NCBI GenBank assembly: GCA_030141605.1
Contig: JAQGDQ010000470.1
Location: 1-46,000 of the forward strand
Reading direction: 5' to 3'
From: Tubiluchus corallicola
Taxonomy: Eukaryota > Priapulida > Priapulimorpha > Priapulimorphida > Tubiluchidae
Length of the DNA: 46,000 nucleotides
Both the position numbers and the translations under genes were made by a program. Shown here piece by piece: positions 42,500-46,000 of the stretch. Under the pieces are notes generated by a model. It searched no databases. It saw nothing but the letters and a program-made list of their open reading frames with translations, and was not told where the DNA came from. Within the stretch, counting starts at the first letter, position 1. Each line of letters opens with the position of its first letter.

Positions 42500-43135
42500 A
42501 AATGGAACATACTGAAACGGAATGCACCAAAGCAGAACATGGCAGAACAGAACACAGCCAGACGGAATGGAACAACACAAAGGAGTGCAGAAATTCTACT
42601 TGACAAGTTTAACACAGCAGAGCACAGGAATGGGATGCAGAACTGAACTCAAAAGGGCAAAATTGGACAAGAATTAATATCAAAGCAGTACAGAATGGAA
42701 TTAACAACCCTGAAGAGAATATAGCAAAACAGTCTAAAACAGAACAGAAAGCATTGACAACAATGCAATAAAAATTTTCAGTTTCAGTCAGATTTACATG
42801 CATTCATATACTGAAACGGAATGCATCGAAACCAATATGCAGCTGAGAAGAATGCAGGTAACAGAACGAGACAAGACAATACATTAAACTGAAGCTGAAC
42901 AGCTCAAAACACAGAAAAACGGAAAATGAGTACACAGAATGAAACGAAATGGAACAGAACAGAACGAAGTAAAATAGGAAGACAAAGAACAGGAGCTACA
43001 GAACAGAACAGGGGCAAGACAGGACAAAATGAAGTACAGAAGAGAAGAGAAAAACAAAGCAGGCAAAGAGCGGTGCAGATTATAACAGAAGCAAACGAAC
43101 TACACAGAGCAGAATGAAATTAAAAAAGAAAACAA
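42500..43135. repeat. T-poor cryptically simple region (CAGAAC/GGAAC-like)
   Basis: Plus strand strongly enriched in A, G and C with dense AGAAC, GGAAT and GAACAG words. The phrase ATACTGAAACGGAATGCA occurs at about 42510 and again at about 42810. It resembles a badly decayed pentanucleotide satellite or a slippage-derived array. The open frames in it are compositional. Confidence 0.6.
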
Positions 43136-46000
43136 GAAACAAAATGGCTGCAAGAACAAAGATTGAATTTAATGGTTGTTTTTGCTCATCTTCATTTTGT
43201 TAATCAATATCCAAAATTCTAAACCAGACATAGCTGTAACGGAGGCTTATTCGTTCTGTCCTTAAAATGAAAGATCAGATAAATAACGCATCGTTTTACT
43301 AATATAATAATTATAAATATTTTAGGAACACCGATATAGTATTGCTGTAGTTATTAATCTGTGGTGCGGATTGGTTACGACGTCAGCCAATAATCGCTCT
43401 AGTTGTTTGGAAGTTGGACCCAGTTGTGTATTTTATGATGTGTCATTCATGAGACGAAAACGCAAACACCTGAAAGCACGCTATGAATACGGTTGCAGTT
43501 TTATAACTCTACTGGTGCTGTCGCCGAGTAAAAATACACATGACATAAGCGTAACAGTAGGTGCATTGTGTCATGAACAAGGCATAAGTCTGTAGAGCAG
43601 GGAGAAATGTAAACACGTAAGTAGTATGCTTTATTACAAATTTATCATTTTGATATAATTTTTACTACTACTTCACTATATTTGGGATATGGGTGCTAAA
43701 ATTTCACCAGTGATTAGTTATTATAATAAACTACTAACTAGTCAACTACAGTCCAGAGTCCACGCATCGGAGTTTTCCACTGTAAATTCTTGAGCTATTT
43801 CACGTTTTATGATCATTTATACAAGACGATTCTGTTAATCCTAGAGTTATTTAACATTTTATGATAATTTATACAAAGTACAGACAATCTCGCGGTAAAA
43901 TTTTCAGCTTTGGCTTGCTTCTGGTTGGACCCGAAACGTCTCGGAGAGCAATCAGTGTGGCCGGTATTTTACGAGGCATTTTGTATTTAATAATACGCAA
44001 AATAACAGGCAGAAATTTTATAAAATGCTTCATTCTGTAAGCCTGTAGCGACGTGTATCAAAATTGAATGAATTCAGATCTGAATCCGCGAGCACGACAG
44101 TGTTTATCATTTGACGAATGATATGTCATGTCTAAAACAGTGTATTATCATGTGTCACGATATGGACTAACTTGTGTGCATGGACTCTTGTGAAATATTA
44201 TCACTTGACTAAACCTGATGGCGCGATGCTCACAAATAATAAAAATAAGATGATGTGGTAAAAGAAAAATTTTCACCAAAATCATTAATAGTAAATTACG
44301 TTCACCACAGTAAATTTTGCAATTCGCTAGGAAACCAGACAAACAGGCGGAAAGTCTCGACGGTGTAACGGTGCTATTAGCCTGCTTTTAGCATTTATTT
44401 ACGTAACTATCCAAATATAAATAAGTGAAGTAAGTTGATTACAGTAAACTGGCCACCGTGAGTTAATGAAAAGATTGTGGCAACAATTCGAACTTGTAAT
44501 TCTATGAACTGCGTCATTGGAACGAATTTCTAAAAAAACAACCAAAATCTTAAGTATGAGGGCAATTAATGACCAGGTAAAAGTGGCCCTGTCTCACAGA
44601 ACTACGTCTCACAGAACCTGTTTATTTCGTCTGCTGGAATAAGAGAAAATAACATCGCCCATTATCAGACTGCAGACCGGGCCACAAATACAACCAACAG
44701 GAGCTAATGCTTTACAGCTGACCTAGACTCAGCTATAACGGGCCAGCAGTGAAACGTAAATTTCGGCCAGATGGATGACTTTTGAATTCACGAATACTGG
44801 TGTTATTGAAATTTCTTGAATTTTAGTTAGAAAATTGTGTGATCCTAAAAATAAAATTTTGTCTAGGAACATAATGCCGGAACAGTCATGTTATCAATAA
44901 ATTGTTATTGCTCTGCATGGCAAGAGAAACAGTAGAGTGGTCACAGCCTGCATGTGGCTCGGCTACGAATTTAAACAACATTGGGCCTGGCTAGTAAAAA
45001 GATGGATGACTGCGAAGAAAACTGGTTTTGCGCAGCTTTCGTCTGCCACATTGCGGCGACTATTGCTTTCATTGGGATTGACGGTTAAGGTATACCTGAG
45101 TACATCTGCCAACTTAGTGTCTGTTCTTAGAGGATGCTAATATTATTCTTGATAAGGAGCTCAGTATTAGTAGGCCCAGGAATAAGTTTCAGACAGTAGC
45201 TTGTAATGTGCCATACTGCATGTAGAAATAAAAACATTGGGTAAATTGAGAAGACAGGCAGTGACCAGTCCTGACCAGGTCCGCTAAACTGCCCGACTTT
45301 CCAAGACCATACGTCTTCTAAAACTATGAGGTGATTAACAACATGCGATTCGATTCTTATATTTTTATCTTACAACTGCCTGTCGTACCCGAACAAAACA
45401 ACCACCCTCATTCTCAAAGAAATTTCCATTAATTTCCATTTTAAGGTGATCTCGAAAATGCCTTATGCCTATAATCATTTAATATATGCATAAAATAAAT
45501 GTAAACTAATTACACGGTTTCAGCAAACAACTTGTAGGCGGGAACTGGGAGCGAACTCAATAACACCGCTCCTCATATCGAGCTCCATAACACCATACGA
45601 CCGTGTCACCTCCAAGGGGTTTAATTCATTTATTAAATTTATACAAAATTAGTCCGAAGAAATTATTGAGTTAACCGACAAAAGATGAACACAAAACTCG
45701 TGTACCTTGTTTACTGAAAAAGCAGAATTAGCCTGTCTGGATTGTTTTTGCGTGGCATGGAAATTAAACTAGGGATAGTTTTGGATTTTTTTCTCTGTTG
45801 TCTTTGCAGGAAGGACAAATAAACAAACAGTATGCAAGTTGTAAAAGATGTCTTTCAAAAGTGCAAGCAACAATGCTCCCTCTTCAAACCCAAGAAACAC
45901 GAAAACAACCAAGCTACTGAAATGACGGTTAGAAGCAAATGCGACACAAAATTTAATATTCATCAAGAGATAATCGACACCAAGCGAGGAACTGTAGAAG
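43136..46000. other. right flank, no gene supported
   Basis: AT-rich. An open frame at about 44937-45083 (+) is less AT-rich and is followed by AAG/GTATAC, but it has no clear acceptor phase partner or known protein. The frame at 43371-43595 also lacks support. No RNA gene or transposon ends were recognised. Confidence 0.45.

Noticed and set aside
44937-45140. Plus-strand frame with a possible donor
   Set aside because: No matching upstream exon or acceptor phase and no protein similarity recognised.
1-46000. CRISPR arrays, bacterial operons, ribosome binding sites, rRNA genes
   Set aside because: The window is clearly animal nuclear DNA. The regular repeats are micro- and minisatellites without spacers, and no rRNA sequence was recognised.

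Overview
The window is AT-rich nuclear DNA from an invertebrate animal. The evidence is GT-AG introns of about 0.1 to 2.8 kb, long trinucleotide microsatellites, several short transposon families with TTAA or 8-bp target duplications, and three clearly animal genes. The species cannot be named. The ZP-domain protein resembles the cuticlin/NompA-type ZP proteins best known from ecdysozoans, and the USF gene is slow-evolving. Both fit a marine invertebrate, perhaps an ecdysozoan, but this is inference.

Layout. Bases 1-80 may hold the last codons of a plus-strand gene, followed by a 3'-UTR-like stretch. From there to about 11.9 kb I see no gene. That stretch holds two GAT arrays, a CpG-bearing pentanucleotide array, a 17-copy 27-bp minisatellite, a dead LINE 3' end with an AAT tail, and a 195-bp tandem duplication.

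Bases 11959-26547 (+) hold a complete ten-exon gene for a 925-residue type I membrane protein: signal peptide, long disordered Pro/Gln-rich ectodomain, ten-cysteine ZP domain, furin-type site, one transmembrane helix and a 142-residue tail. All junction phases agree. Its introns carry MITEs, a tRNA-derived SINE, a solo LTR with a textbook heat-shock element, and microsatellites. Bases 27763-28797 (-) hold an intronless gene for a secreted 344-residue pentraxin-domain protein, tail to tail with the ZP gene. Around 32.16-32.41 kb (+) lies what looks like the last exon of an unrecognised gene.

Bases 33720-41546 (-) hold a complete nine-exon orthologue of the bHLH-leucine zipper factor USF (310 residues). 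Four of its eight introns have been invaded by MITEs. The start of its exon 4, with its splice acceptor, has been tandemly multiplied in 69-bp in-frame units, giving four candidate alternative acceptors. An E-box overlaps the sequence just before its ATG, and a possible first exon of a divergent plus-strand gene begins 67 bp away. Bases 41.7-46 kb hold no gene I can support.

The three genes have no evident shared pathway: one surface or matrix ZP protein, one secreted lectin-like pentraxin, one nuclear transcription factor.
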